NCBI GenBank assembly: GCA_902799045.1
Contig: CADBZH010000010.1
Coordinates: 186,001 to 250,000 of the forward strand
Reading direction: 5' to 3'
From: an uncultured Eubacteriales bacterium
GTDB taxonomy: Bacteria > Bacillota > Clostridia > Christensenellales > Aristaeellaceae
Length of the DNA: 64,000 nucleotides
Both the position numbers and the translations under genes were made by a program. The stretch's first letter is position 1. The number at the start of each line of letters is the position of its first letter. Of this stretch, positions 25,451 through 33,374 are shown in pieces. The notes under the pieces were generated by a model. That model worked only from the letters and a program-made list of their open reading frames with translations, was not told the DNA's origin and made no database searches.

Positions 25451-26626
25451 TTATGCCGCCAGCAGCTTCATGATGTTGGCACAGAGCGTGGCCAGCGGCG
25501 TGCCCACCACGTAGCCCATCAGCGCCATCAGGATGCCCACGGGCACCAGCGAGCCGGAGTAGGAGCCGGCCAGCACCGGCGCGGAGGCCGTGCCGCCGAT
25601 GTTCGCCAGCGAGGCGACCCCCGCGGTGAACAGGTCCAGCTTCAGCAGCTTGCAGAGCAGCAGCATCAGCGCCGCGTGAATGATAAGCACGATGAACCCG
25701 GTGATGATCCAGGCCGGCGCGTCGCCCAGCTCCAGAAGGCTGGCGCGGGACGCCAGCAGCCCGATCACCGCGTACAGCAGCAGGTTGGACACCTCATTGG
25801 ACCCCGCCACCTTCCCCAGCGGCGTCAGTGCGCACACCAGCGCCACGGCCGTGACGAACAGCACCGTCCAGGTGGCCTTGTCGGAGAAGCCCGTCAGTTC
25901 AAACAGCTTCGCGCCCACGCCCGTGGCGACGGCGCTGACCAGGAAGGCGCAGCCGATGAGCAGCATCAGGCTCTGCAGCGTCACCGGCTTCGCGTTCAGC
26001 TTCGCCTCGTCCGTAAGCCTCACGGAGACCTCGTCCAGGCGGGTGGTATCGGCCCCGGTCCATTTGTTGAAGCGGGGCGCCAGCTGGATGGCCCAGAGCA
26101 GGAACATCACCCACAGGGAATAGTCGATGGAATCGATCACCAGCGCGTAGCCCATGTCCGCCTCGGCGATATCCAGCGCCGCCTGCACGGCCACCATGTT
26201 GCCGCTGCCGCCGATCCACGAGCCGCAAAGCGCGCCCAGGCCCATCCAGGCGTCGCTGCCGATGAAGCGCTTCATGATCAAAAACGCGGCGATGAAGCCG
26301 ATCATGATCGTCAGCGTGGCGGAAAAGAAGCCCAGCAGCATCTTCGGCCCCAGGCGCAGCACCTTGCGGATGTCGCACCGCAGCAGCATCGCGAAGATCA
26401 TCGCGTAGGTCAGGTTGTTCTTCAGCGCGCTGTAGGCGGCCTTCGTCTCCCCCAGGTCCCACACCTTCAGCGTGCACAGCAGCATCGCGATCAGATAGCA
26501 CAGCACCACGGCGGGCACGTACTTGAAGAACTTCGCGAGCGCCCCCTTCGCCGCCTTCTCCAGCGTGACCAGCACGCCGGCCATGAACAGCAGCACGGCC
26601 ACATAGGTAAATCCGTCGGTGATCAT
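25451..26626 (-). CDS. DUF819 family membrane protein (YjcL-like carrier)
   Basis: The 391-residue protein has about ten hydrophobic segments, starting VAVLLFMAGVLVTL. The conserved half-repeats are visible as GSWIGGSGNMVAVQAALDI and ANIGGTASAPVLAGSYSG, as in DUF819/YjcL proteins, which resemble sodium-coupled secondary carriers. The ATG at 26626 lies 7 bases after AGGGAGGG; the upstream in-frame ATG at 26665 has no site. It is the first gene of the 26626-22718 operon and has its own promoter at 26677-26706. The transported compound is unknown. Confidence 0.85.
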   Translation of the reverse strand: MITDGFTYVAVLLFMAGVLVTLEKAAKGALAKFFKYVPAVVLCYLIAMLLCTLKVWDLGETKAAYSALKNNLTYAMIFAMLLRCDIRKVLRLGPKMLLGFFSATLTIMIGFIAAFLIMKRFIGSDAWMGLGALCGSWIGGSGNMVAVQAALDIAEADMGYALVIDSIDYSLWVMFLLWAIQLAPRFNKWTGADTTRLDEVSVRLTDEAKLNAKPVTLQSLMLLIGCAFLVSAVATGVGAKLFELTGFSDKATWTVLFVTAVALVCALTPLGKVAGSNEVSNLLLYAVIGLLASRASLLELGDAPAWIITGFIVLIIHAALMLLLCKLLKLDLFTAGVASLANIGGTASAPVLAGSYSGSLVPVGILMALMGYVVGTPLATLCANIMKLLAA

Positions 26627-26676
26627 CGCCTGTCCCTCCCTCTGCCGGCGAGCGTATCCCGGCATTCCTCGATACC

Positions 26677-26706
26677 ATTATAGCAGGTCGGATCACCCGT
26701 TGTCCA
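26677..26706 (-). promoter_or_regulatory. Promoter of the DUF819 operon
   Basis: TGCTATAAT, an extended -10 (TATAAT complement 26677-26682), with TGGACA (complement 26701-26706) 18 bases upstream. Confidence 0.7.
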
Positions 26707-26753
26707 CCGTCGCGGGACAGAAATCCACGGCACCCGCACGAATGACAAATACC

Positions 26754-26915
26754 AGAGTGTGTTTCTAAAGTCGAGGATGTGCAGTTTCGAGGGTATCAGG
26801 CTGCGTTTCAAGGCGATTCTCCGCAGGCTTAGTGGGGCTAAGTCAAGGAAAAGCAACACGGAAATGCAGCCTGAGACGCCGAAAATGCACTTCGGGGATT
26901 TTAGAAACACACTCT
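26754..26915 (+). repeat. MITE-like element family 1, copy 3 (most complete, 162 bp)
   Basis: The ends AGAGTGTGTTTCTAAA and TTTTAGAAACACACTCT are perfect inverted repeats over 16 bases. Inside are GCAGTTTCGAG, a ctgc-paired stem, cgcaggctta and aaggaaaagcaac blocks shared with the other copies. It has TA on the right and CA on the left. Confidence 0.8.
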
Positions 26916-26932
26916 AGAGTGTGTTTCTAAAA
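26916..26932 (+). repeat. Second left end of family 1 abutting copy 3
   Basis: AGAGTGTGTTTCTAAAA begins exactly where copy 3 ends, sharing the TA. The rest of this second element is missing. 26933-26975 shows nothing recognisable. Confidence 0.7.
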
Positions 26933-26975
26933 CAGGCGGTTCAAACCGGACTTACGCGCACCGCGCCCGTCGGGC

Positions 26976-27004
26976 TTGAAAACCGCCGCCGGTTATGGTA
27001 TGCT
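26976..27004 (+). promoter_or_regulatory. Promoter predicting a leaderless mRNA
   Basis: TTGAAA (26976-26981), 17 bases, TATGCT (26999-27004). With the usual 6-base gap to the start point, transcription begins at 27011, the A of the ATG. Confidence 0.6.
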
Positions 27005-27010
27005 GGGCCC

Positions 27011-27781
27011 ATGAAGACAGCAACCACCCGCGACCGGGAGCGCCTGGTCTGCGCCGCGATCTGCCAGGCAAACGGCCTGAAGGCCCGGGAGATCGCGCGG
27101 CAACTGAATCTTGACCGCAGCGTCGTCAACCGCGTCCTGTACGCCTCGCCGCTGCTGAAGGAGCTGTGCTGGCAGGACCGGGACAGCCGGTGGCACGGCA
27201 TCATCCGTCAGGAGCGCCCCCACGCGGGCCTGTTTGAGTTCTGCGGCTACTACAGCCGGGTGGACGAATTCATGGACCTCCCGGAGGGCGAATGGCTGAA
27301 GCGGCTGCTGGAGGGCTGCGAGCGGATCGGGCGCAGCACCAGCGACGCCCGCGGCCTGCTGCACTCCTTCCGCGACTGCCGGACCCAGATGGCGCGGCTG
27401 TTCACGGACCTTATGGACATGGCCGGCGAAGGCTGCCTGAAGTGGGAGATCGCCTTCGAATTCCGCCTGAAGCGCTCGCGCCGGGTGCGCATCTACGCGG
27501 ACGTGCTGGTCATCACGGAGGACAAGGTGTTCTCACTGGAATTCAAGATGAAGGACGCCGTCGAGGGCGAGGACGTCTCCCAGGCGGCGAAGTACGCGCC
27601 GTATCTGGAGATCGTGTTCGGCCCGGACTACGAGGTGCTGCCCGCGCTGGTTCTCACCGGCGCAAAGGAGCTTTTCGATTTCTCCCCCATCGGCGCCAGC
27701 GACTTCCTCCTGCCGGTCTGCTCCGGGGATATGCTGTTCAACGTGTTCGACGAATACCTGGGCTTCCTGAGCGGGAAGTGA
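27011..27781 (+). CDS. Predicted HTH plus PD-(D/E)XK nuclease-like protein
   Basis: The 256-residue protein has an N-terminal helix-turn-helix (about residues 14-45: AAICQANGLKAREIARQLNL followed by DRSVVNRVLY). The C-terminal half (about 135-256) reads as a restriction-endonuclease fold: a Glu in KWEIAFEFRL, then YADVLVI with the catalytic Asp, then VFSLEFKMKD giving the E-x-K pair, then a helix SQAAKYAPYLE. D...E-x-K with a preceding Glu is the PD-(D/E)XK signature. I do not know a named family for this pairing. There is no ribosome site before ATG 27011, which matches the leaderless promoter. It stands alone, next to two repeat ends, which is typical of accessory genes. Confidence 0.6.
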   Translation: MKTATTRDRERLVCAAICQANGLKAREIARQLNLDRSVVNRVLYASPLLKELCWQDRDSRWHGIIRQERPHAGLFEFCGYYSRVDEFMDLPEGEWLKRLLEGCERIGRSTSDARGLLHSFRDCRTQMARLFTDLMDMAGEGCLKWEIAFEFRLKRSRRVRIYADVLVITEDKVFSLEFKMKDAVEGEDVSQAAKYAPYLEIVFGPDYEVLPALVLTGAKELFDFSPIGASDFLLPVCSGDMLFNVFDEYLGFLSGK

Positions 27782-27798
27782 GCGCCCGCAATGGAAAG

Positions 27799-27873
27799 AG
27801 GGGCGGCGTTGCGCCGCCTGCCGGGCAGAACGATGCGATTCGTACCCGGACGGGCGCCGCAACGCCGCCCCTG
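27799..27873. repeat. Palindromic repeat between convergent genes
   Basis: Fourteen-base perfect arms (GGGGCGGCGTTGCG at 27800-27813 and its complement at 27858-27871) flank a smaller imperfect stem. It lies between the convergent nuclease-like and GH2 genes and may terminate both. Confidence 0.65.
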
Positions 27874-27895
27874 TATTGATGTCCTTTCCGTTCGT

Positions 27896-30397
27896 TCAGC
27901 CCTTCACCGGCAGGGAAAGCTCAGCCATGCCGAGGCCCTCGGCGCTCACGCGCAGCGTCGACTCGCCGGCGTCTTCGCCCGGGCGAAGCACGGCCAGCGC
28001 CCGGCCGTGATAGCTGGTGAACTCGCCGCGGGTGTAGTTCTCATCGGTGATGGGGTTGGCCGAGCCGAAGCCCAGCAGCATGGCCGCGCCGGTGACGCTG
28101 GCGGTCAGCGGCACCGCGGCGTCGGGCACCACGCTGCCCGCGGCGTCCACGACCTCCACCCGCACGTAGCCCAGGGTCCCGTCGCCCGGGCGCAGCGCGT
28201 CGCTCTCCGGCACGAGGCGCAGCCCCGCCGCCGGGCCGGTGGTGGCCAGCGCGGCGCGGGAGACCTCCCTGCCGCCGCTGTAGCTCACCGCCTCCAGCGT
28301 GCCGGGGGCGTAGGCGGCGTGGAAAAGGAAGCTCTTCGGCATGTCGTGGGACAGCGACTCTCCGGCGCGCAGCCGGCCCAGGCTCTCGCCGTTCAGCCGG
28401 AGCTCCACCTCCTCGGCCCCGCTGAAGACGAGCACGTCCACGGGCCTGCCCTCGGCGCCGGGCCAGTTCCAGCAGGCGCGAACCCCCGGGAAGCCCCAGG
28501 GCGACAGCGCCTCCTTCTTGCCGAACACCGCCGGATCGTAGCTGTAAAGGCCCGTCTCGGCGCTGCCGAAGACGATGCGCCGATAGACGCCCTGGGGCAG
28601 GATGCCGCCGGTGAGGTCGATATCGGCGTCGTTGGCGGCCCGCCAGGGGAAGGGCGCGCCCACCTCCCACACGCTGGGGATGTGGGTGACGTCCGGCTCA
28701 AAGATCATCGACCGGCCGATGCCCGCCTCGCCGATGTAGTCCCAGGCGGTCCAGGTGAATTCACCGATCACCCAGGGGGTGGCCTCGATCATCGGCCAGT
28801 GCCTGCCCACCTGCACGGGATAGTTTTCGGAGCCGAGGATCACGCGCTCGGGGAACATCTCGTGATCCTGCTCGTACTTGTCCTCCAGGTAGTTGTAGCC
28901 CACCACGTCCAGGCCGTTGGCGAAGGCCTCGGTGACATGCTCCCACAGCAGGTCCTTCCTGCCGCCCAGATCGGCGTTCTGCAGGGTCGCGCCCTCCTCC
29001 CACTTGCGCAGCTGCTCCGTCATCAGCACGTCGTCCAGGCCGTTCCAGAACGAGCAGATGCCGTTGGACACCGGGCGGCTGGGGTCGTGGGCGCGCACGG
29101 CCTCGGCCAGCTTCGTCGCCCGGACGTAGCCGTCGTTCAGGCCCGCGCGCTCGGTGATCTCGTTGCCGATGGACCAGAGGATCACGCTGGGATGGCAGCG
29201 ATCGCGCCGCACGAAGTTCGCCAGGTCCGCCTGCCAGTCGGCGTCGAAGAACTGGTTGTAGTCGCCGGGCTGCTTGCCCATGCCCCAGGCGTCGAAGGCC
29301 TCGTCGAACACGTACATGCCCAGCCGGTCGCAGGCCTCGATCAGCGCCGCGGAGGGCGGGTTGTGGGTGGTGCGGATGGCGTTGAAGCCCACCTCCTTGA
29401 GGATGCGCACCTTCCGCGCCTCGGCGTCGTAGAGGCTCACCGCGCCGATGACGCCGTTGTCGTGGTGCAGGCAGCCGCCCTTCAGCTTCACGATCCTGCC
29501 GTTGATCCGCAGGCCGTGCTTCACGTCCGCCTCCACGGTGCGGATGCCGAACAGCACGTCCTCCTCGTCCGTCGTCGCGCGCTCCACGGGGAAGGCGCGG
29601 GTCCGGTAGGTTCCCGCCTCCGTCACCCGGGCCGACAGCCGGTATAGGCGCGGCGTCTCGGCGCTCCACAGCTTCGGGGCGTCCACGGTCAGCGTCATGT
29701 AGGCCGTGGCCTCGCCCATCGGCGGCACCTGCGCCATCGTCCGGCTCGCGCACACGGCCTCGCCGGTCTCGTCGTCCACCAGCGTGAATTCCACCGCCGC
29801 CAGCCGGTTCTCCGCTAGGTCGTTTCGCACCTGGGCGGATACCTTCAGGTACGCGGTCTCGGCGCGGCCGTCCGCGGCGTATTCGATCCTGTCCGTCCAG
29901 CCGGAGAGCCCGCCGAACGCCACGTGCAGCTTCGGCATGTGGCACAGCGTCACGCCCCGGAACAGCCCCGCGCCGGAATACCAGCGGGAATTGGGCTGCA
30001 TGCTGGGGTTCACGGTGATGACCAGCGTGTTCACCTGGCCGGGATAGACCAGCTGGGTGATGTCCGTCTCGAAGGGCGAATAGCCGTAGTGGTGCAGCGC
30101 CGCCTTCGCGCCGTTGACCTCGATGGTGGCGTTCATCATCGCGCCGTCCAGCCGCAGGGCCACGCGCTCCCCCGCCCACGCCGCGGGGATCTCCAGCACC
30201 TTGATGTAGTGGGCGACGCCCGCGTTGTAATAGCCGCTGGCCTGGCCCGCGGGCGCCTCCGGAGAGACGTCGTTCTCGATCATGTAGTCGTGGGGCAGGT
30301 CCACGGTCCGCTCGTTCAGCTCGCCCCGCAGGCGGCGCGTGTGGTCCGCCAGGCCCGGGCCGAAGCGCCAGCCCCGGTTGATGCTCATCGTTCTCAT
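27896..30397 (-). CDS. Glycoside hydrolase family 2 (beta-galactosidase-like)
   Basis: The 833-residue protein is a retaining beta-glycosidase, most likely a beta-galactosidase. Domain order is a sugar-binding jelly roll (1-165), an Ig-like domain (165-275), the TIM barrel (275-580) and C-terminal Ig-like domains (600-833). The acid/base Glu413 lies in ILWSIGNEITE, and Glu524 in ILGSENYPV is the candidate nucleophile. DLPHDYMIEND and SGYYNAGVAHYIK are typical N-terminal stretches. There is no signal peptide, so the enzyme is cytoplasmic. GGGAGGGG lies 7 bases before ATG 30397; the in-frame ATG at 30481 lies upstream of the promoter. It follows a transporter operon but has its own promoter. 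Confidence 0.92.
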   Translation of the reverse strand: MRTMSINRGWRFGPGLADHTRRLRGELNERTVDLPHDYMIENDVSPEAPAGQASGYYNAGVAHYIKVLEIPAAWAGERVALRLDGAMMNATIEVNGAKAALHHYGYSPFETDITQLVYPGQVNTLVITVNPSMQPNSRWYSGAGLFRGVTLCHMPKLHVAFGGLSGWTDRIEYAADGRAETAYLKVSAQVRNDLAENRLAAVEFTLVDDETGEAVCASRTMAQVPPMGEATAYMTLTVDAPKLWSAETPRLYRLSARVTEAGTYRTRAFPVERATTDEEDVLFGIRTVEADVKHGLRINGRIVKLKGGCLHHDNGVIGAVSLYDAEARKVRILKEVGFNAIRTTHNPPSAALIEACDRLGMYVFDEAFDAWGMGKQPGDYNQFFDADWQADLANFVRRDRCHPSVILWSIGNEITERAGLNDGYVRATKLAEAVRAHDPSRPVSNGICSFWNGLDDVLMTEQLRKWEEGATLQNADLGGRKDLLWEHVTEAFANGLDVVGYNYLEDKYEQDHEMFPERVILGSENYPVQVGRHWPMIEATPWVIGEFTWTAWDYIGEAGIGRSMIFEPDVTHIPSVWEVGAPFPWRAANDADIDLTGGILPQGVYRRIVFGSAETGLYSYDPAVFGKKEALSPWGFPGVRACWNWPGAEGRPVDVLVFSGAEEVELRLNGESLGRLRAGESLSHDMPKSFLFHAAYAPGTLEAVSYSGGREVSRAALATTGPAAGLRLVPESDALRPGDGTLGYVRVEVVDAAGSVVPDAAVPLTASVTGAAMLLGFGSANPITDENYTRGEFTSYHGRALAVLRPGEDAGESTLRVSAEGLGMAELSLPVKG

Positions 30398-30434
30398 ATG
30401 GCTTCCCCTCCCGTATGTACTGTTGCCATCCCCT

Positions 30435-30440
30435 ATTATA
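30435..30440 (-). promoter_or_regulatory. Extended -10 promoter of the GH2 gene
   Basis: TGCTATAAT on the minus strand (TATAAT complement 30435-30440), no good -35. It lies between the upstream terminator and the GH2 start. Confidence 0.6.
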
Positions 30441-30482
30441 GCACACCCGCTCCGCTTTGGCACGAAAAAAAGGCGCTTCACG

Positions 30483-30537
30483 AAAAAAGCAGGGCTGCCT
30501 CAAAGCGCCCGGAAAGGGTCGGTTTTGAGGCAGCCCC
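30483..30537 (-). terminator. Terminator after the sugar-binding protein gene
   Basis: Perfect 13-bp arms (30524-30536 and 30492-30504) are followed on the minus strand by TGC and six T (A tract 30483-30488). Confidence 0.85.
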
Positions 30538-30567
30538 AAGCAAGTGCTTGTGATGCTTAAACGGGTG

Positions 30568-32244
30568 TTATTCCGCGGTGACCGCGATCTTGGCGTCCAC
30601 TTCGGGCTGATAGGTCTCGCAGTCGTAGGCGTAGAGCTGTTCATAGCCGAAGCCGTTCAGCTGCTCGATCATCTCGTCCCACATGGCCTCGAAGTCCTCG
30701 TCGGTCTCGCAGAAGATCAGGTTCCAGGTGTAGGAGCACAGCTGGGTGTTCACGTCCACGCGCAGGGCGGCGATGTCGTTGTCGTCGGCGCGGGGGGTGA
30801 AGTCCACGCTGGGGCTGGCCAGCAGCTGGTTATGCTTCTTCATGTAGTCCACGGAATCCTCGGCGTCGAAGGTCTCCTGCCATTCCTTCTTCATCTCGGT
30901 CATGGTCATGTCCTTGTAGGACTGCCAGTACTTCTGGGCGAAGCGCTCGCCGGTGATGTCGTTGACGCACAGGGAGGAGACGATCCACTGGTTGATCTGG
31001 TTGTTGCCGTCGTTGTAGCCGCCCTCGCCATACTCCTCGGGCACGGGCAGGTTGTCCATCAGGGCGTTGTCCTTATAGGGCACGAACTTGCCATCGTCGC
31101 CGACGACGTAGTTCAGGCCCTCGATGCCGCAGTGCTGGAAGGTGGCGCCTTCGGGGCTGGCGTACCAGTCGAGGAACTCCATGAGGCGGTCATACTTCTC
31201 GCCTTCCACCTGGGAGCCGATGCCGAACATGCGGTCAGAGCCGAAGTAGCGGTCGGCGTCGGCGTAGAAGTTCATGTCCTCCACGGGGATGAAGATGAAG
31301 CCGGTGCCGGCGTTCAGACGATCCACGCTGTTCCAGAAGCCGGTCTGCCAGCTGTACCACATCAAATCGGCGCGGCCGGTGGACAGCTTGTTGGCCACGT
31401 CGTCCCAGGGCTGCTCGCCGGACTCGGGGTCGACAATGCCCATCTGATAGGCCTTGTTCAGGAACTTGGTGATCTTGTAGTAGGCGGCGTCGCGGTCATA
31501 GACCGTGGTGAAGGTGTTGTCGGGCTTCAGAATGGCGCTCTGCTTCAGCTTCTCGCCGTACCAGGTGGTCAGCTGCACGACATTCGCGATGCCGATCATG
31601 TTGTCGTTGCCGTCCCAGTCACGCCACAGGGTGAAGGGATAGGCGGGGTCGCCGTCCTCGTTGGTGGGATGGATCTCATGGATGGCGGCCAGGCAATCCA
31701 GCAGGTCGTCCAGGTTCTTCAGCTGGGGACGGCCCACCTCGGTGTACAGATCCCAGCGGATCATCGGGGAGGAATAGATCACGTCGTCGGTGATGGACGT
31801 GGGAGAGGTGTCGGTCATCTCAGAGGGGATGCCGTAATACACGCCGTCCTCGCCGGTCAGGCCCTTGTTGTAGGCGTCGATCTGGACCTTGAACTTCATG
31901 ATGTTCTCGCACTCGGGCAGCTTGTCGCTGATATCGCGAACCAGGCCGGCGTCCAGCAGGTCGGACATATCCTTCTTGTCCACGACGATCAGGTCGCCCA
32001 GATTGCCGCTCTGGGCGCGGGTGGCAAACACCTCGTTGCCCACCACCTGGGGCGCGATGATGTTCAGCTCGATGTTGAAGCGATCCTTGATGACCTTGGC
32101 AAACCAGCCGGACTGGGTGCCGTTGTAGTTGGCCGCGGCGTCATACACGTCGATGACCAGGGGCGCTTCCTCAGCCAGCGCGCTGAACAGGCCCATGGAC
32201 AGAACCATGGCGCATACCAGCAGGACAGACAGTAAACGTTTCAT
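30568..32244 (-). CDS. Extracellular solute-binding protein of an Lpl-type ABC transporter
   Basis: The 558-residue protein begins with a signal peptide (MKRLLSVLLVCAMVLSMGLF-SALA, cut before EE). The cysteine inside the hydrophobic stretch is not in a lipobox position, so secretion rather than lipid anchoring is predicted. Length, the early NGTQSGWFAKVIKDRFNIEL and later WYSWQTGFWNSVDRLNAG fit the long LplA-like binding proteins for complex oligosaccharides. AAAAAGGAGGG lies 5 bases before ATG 32244. It is the third gene after two permeases, which is the usual LplB-LplC-LplA order. 32245-32402 holds no gene, only a weak hairpin on GAAATCC and a stray gagtgaggagt unit near 32300. Confidence 0.9.
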   Translation of the reverse strand: MKRLLSVLLVCAMVLSMGLFSALAEEAPLVIDVYDAAANYNGTQSGWFAKVIKDRFNIELNIIAPQVVGNEVFATRAQSGNLGDLIVVDKKDMSDLLDAGLVRDISDKLPECENIMKFKVQIDAYNKGLTGEDGVYYGIPSEMTDTSPTSITDDVIYSSPMIRWDLYTEVGRPQLKNLDDLLDCLAAIHEIHPTNEDGDPAYPFTLWRDWDGNDNMIGIANVVQLTTWYGEKLKQSAILKPDNTFTTVYDRDAAYYKITKFLNKAYQMGIVDPESGEQPWDDVANKLSTGRADLMWYSWQTGFWNSVDRLNAGTGFIFIPVEDMNFYADADRYFGSDRMFGIGSQVEGEKYDRLMEFLDWYASPEGATFQHCGIEGLNYVVGDDGKFVPYKDNALMDNLPVPEEYGEGGYNDGNNQINQWIVSSLCVNDITGERFAQKYWQSYKDMTMTEMKKEWQETFDAEDSVDYMKKHNQLLASPSVDFTPRADDNDIAALRVDVNTQLCSYTWNLIFCETDEDFEAMWDEMIEQLNGFGYEQLYAYDCETYQPEVDAKIAVTAE

Positions 32245-32402
32245 AGTAACCCTCCTTTTTGTGTATGATAAAAGGCGCAAGGCCTTATATCCCTTGTTGA
32301 GTGAGGAGTTGAAGGATGCCGGTTTGGTTCATCCGTATACAGTCAATGGAGCTTATGAAAGAATCCATGAAATCCGAAGGATTTCTTCCTTCACGCCACA
32401 CT

Positions 32403-33335
32403 CTAGCCCTTCACCGCTCCGATCATGATGCCCTTGGTGAAGAAGCGCTGGAAGAACGGATAGATCATCATCACGGGCAGCACCACCACGACGGTGACCG
32501 TCATGCGCACGGAGGTGGCGGTGGCGGCGCGGGCCAGGGTGGCGGCCAGCTGGTTGGAGGACGTGGTGCTGCTGATCAGCGCCTTCAGGCTGTTGGCCTG
32601 GTTGATGTACTGGAACAACACGTATTGCAGCGTGTTCAGCTTGTCGGTATTCGTCATCAAAAGCAGCGTGTCCTGGAAGGAGTTCCACTGGTTCACCGCC
32701 GCGAAGATGGCGATGGTGGCCAGTATTGGCTTGATGACCGGCAGCATGATGCTGAAGAAGATGCGCAGCGTGCCCGCACCGTCGATCTCGCCCGCGTCCT
32801 GCAGCTCCCGGGGCACCGATTCGCAGAAGGTCTTGCACAGGATGATGTAGAACGGCTGGACGATGGTCGGGAAGATGTAGCCCCAGAAGTTGTTGGTCAT
32901 GCCCAGCTTGTCCATGGTCAGGTACCAGGGAATGATGCCGGCGTTGAAATACATCGTCACCACCACGAAGCGATACCAGAAGCGGCGCTTCCACAGCGTC
33001 TGCCGGGTGAACATGTAGCCCAGGAAGCCGGCCACGATCACCGTCAGCACCGTGCCGATCACGGTCCTCAGCACGGAGATCTTCGCCGCGTCCAGAAGGC
33101 CCGGGATCTTCGCTACGTTGATGTAGTTCTGGAAGTGGATCTCCATCGGGTAGAAAATGACCTTGCCGCGCTCGGACAGGTTGTTGGCGCTGATGGAATT
33201 GATGAAGATATAGTAAAACGGATAGACGCACACGAAGGCGAAGATCGCGTAGACCACATAGGTGATCACGCTGATCACACGATCGCCGAAGCTCTTGTCA
33301 AGCTGTACGCCGCCCAGATTCTTCTCTTTGGTCAT
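32403..33335 (-). CDS. ABC transporter permease, LplC type
   Basis: The 310-residue membrane protein has an N-terminal segment VISVITYVVYAIFAFVCVYP and five more. The EAA loop is RELQDAGEIDGAGTLRIFF, and the start of the periplasmic loop carries the conserved FINSISANNLSERG. It pairs with the LplB-like permease encoded upstream (33375-34292), with 39 bases between. GGGAGGG lies 9 bases before ATG. No ATPase gene lies in this operon either, so both transporters of the window may share one encoded elsewhere. Confidence 0.92.
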   Translation of the reverse strand: MTKEKNLGGVQLDKSFGDRVISVITYVVYAIFAFVCVYPFYYIFINSISANNLSERGKVIFYPMEIHFQNYINVAKIPGLLDAAKISVLRTVIGTVLTVIVAGFLGYMFTRQTLWKRRFWYRFVVVTMYFNAGIIPWYLTMDKLGMTNNFWGYIFPTIVQPFYIILCKTFCESVPRELQDAGEIDGAGTLRIFFSIMLPVIKPILATIAIFAAVNQWNSFQDTLLLMTNTDKLNTLQYVLFQYINQANSLKALISSTTSSNQLAATLARAATATSVRMTVTVVVVLPVMMIYPFFQRFFTKGIMIGAVKG

Positions 33336-33374
33336 AATCGCTATCCCTCCCGTCTGTCACGCTTCGCCCGTCCG

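Noticed and set aside
22814-26683. A 1289-codon open frame on the plus strand
   Set aside because: It lies opposite three real minus-strand genes with ribosome sites and clear motifs. In GC-rich DNA the complementary frame rarely has stops. Its translation is rich in His, Arg and Ala with no motif.
26921-27781. Longer version of the nuclease-like protein starting at 26921
   Set aside because: The extra 30 codons arise from repeat sequence and lie upstream of the predicted transcript start.
32389-32406. Another end of the family 1 element (ccacactctag)
   Set aside because: Only eight to nine bases match and neither the inner TTTAGAAA nor any internal block is present, so chance cannot be excluded.
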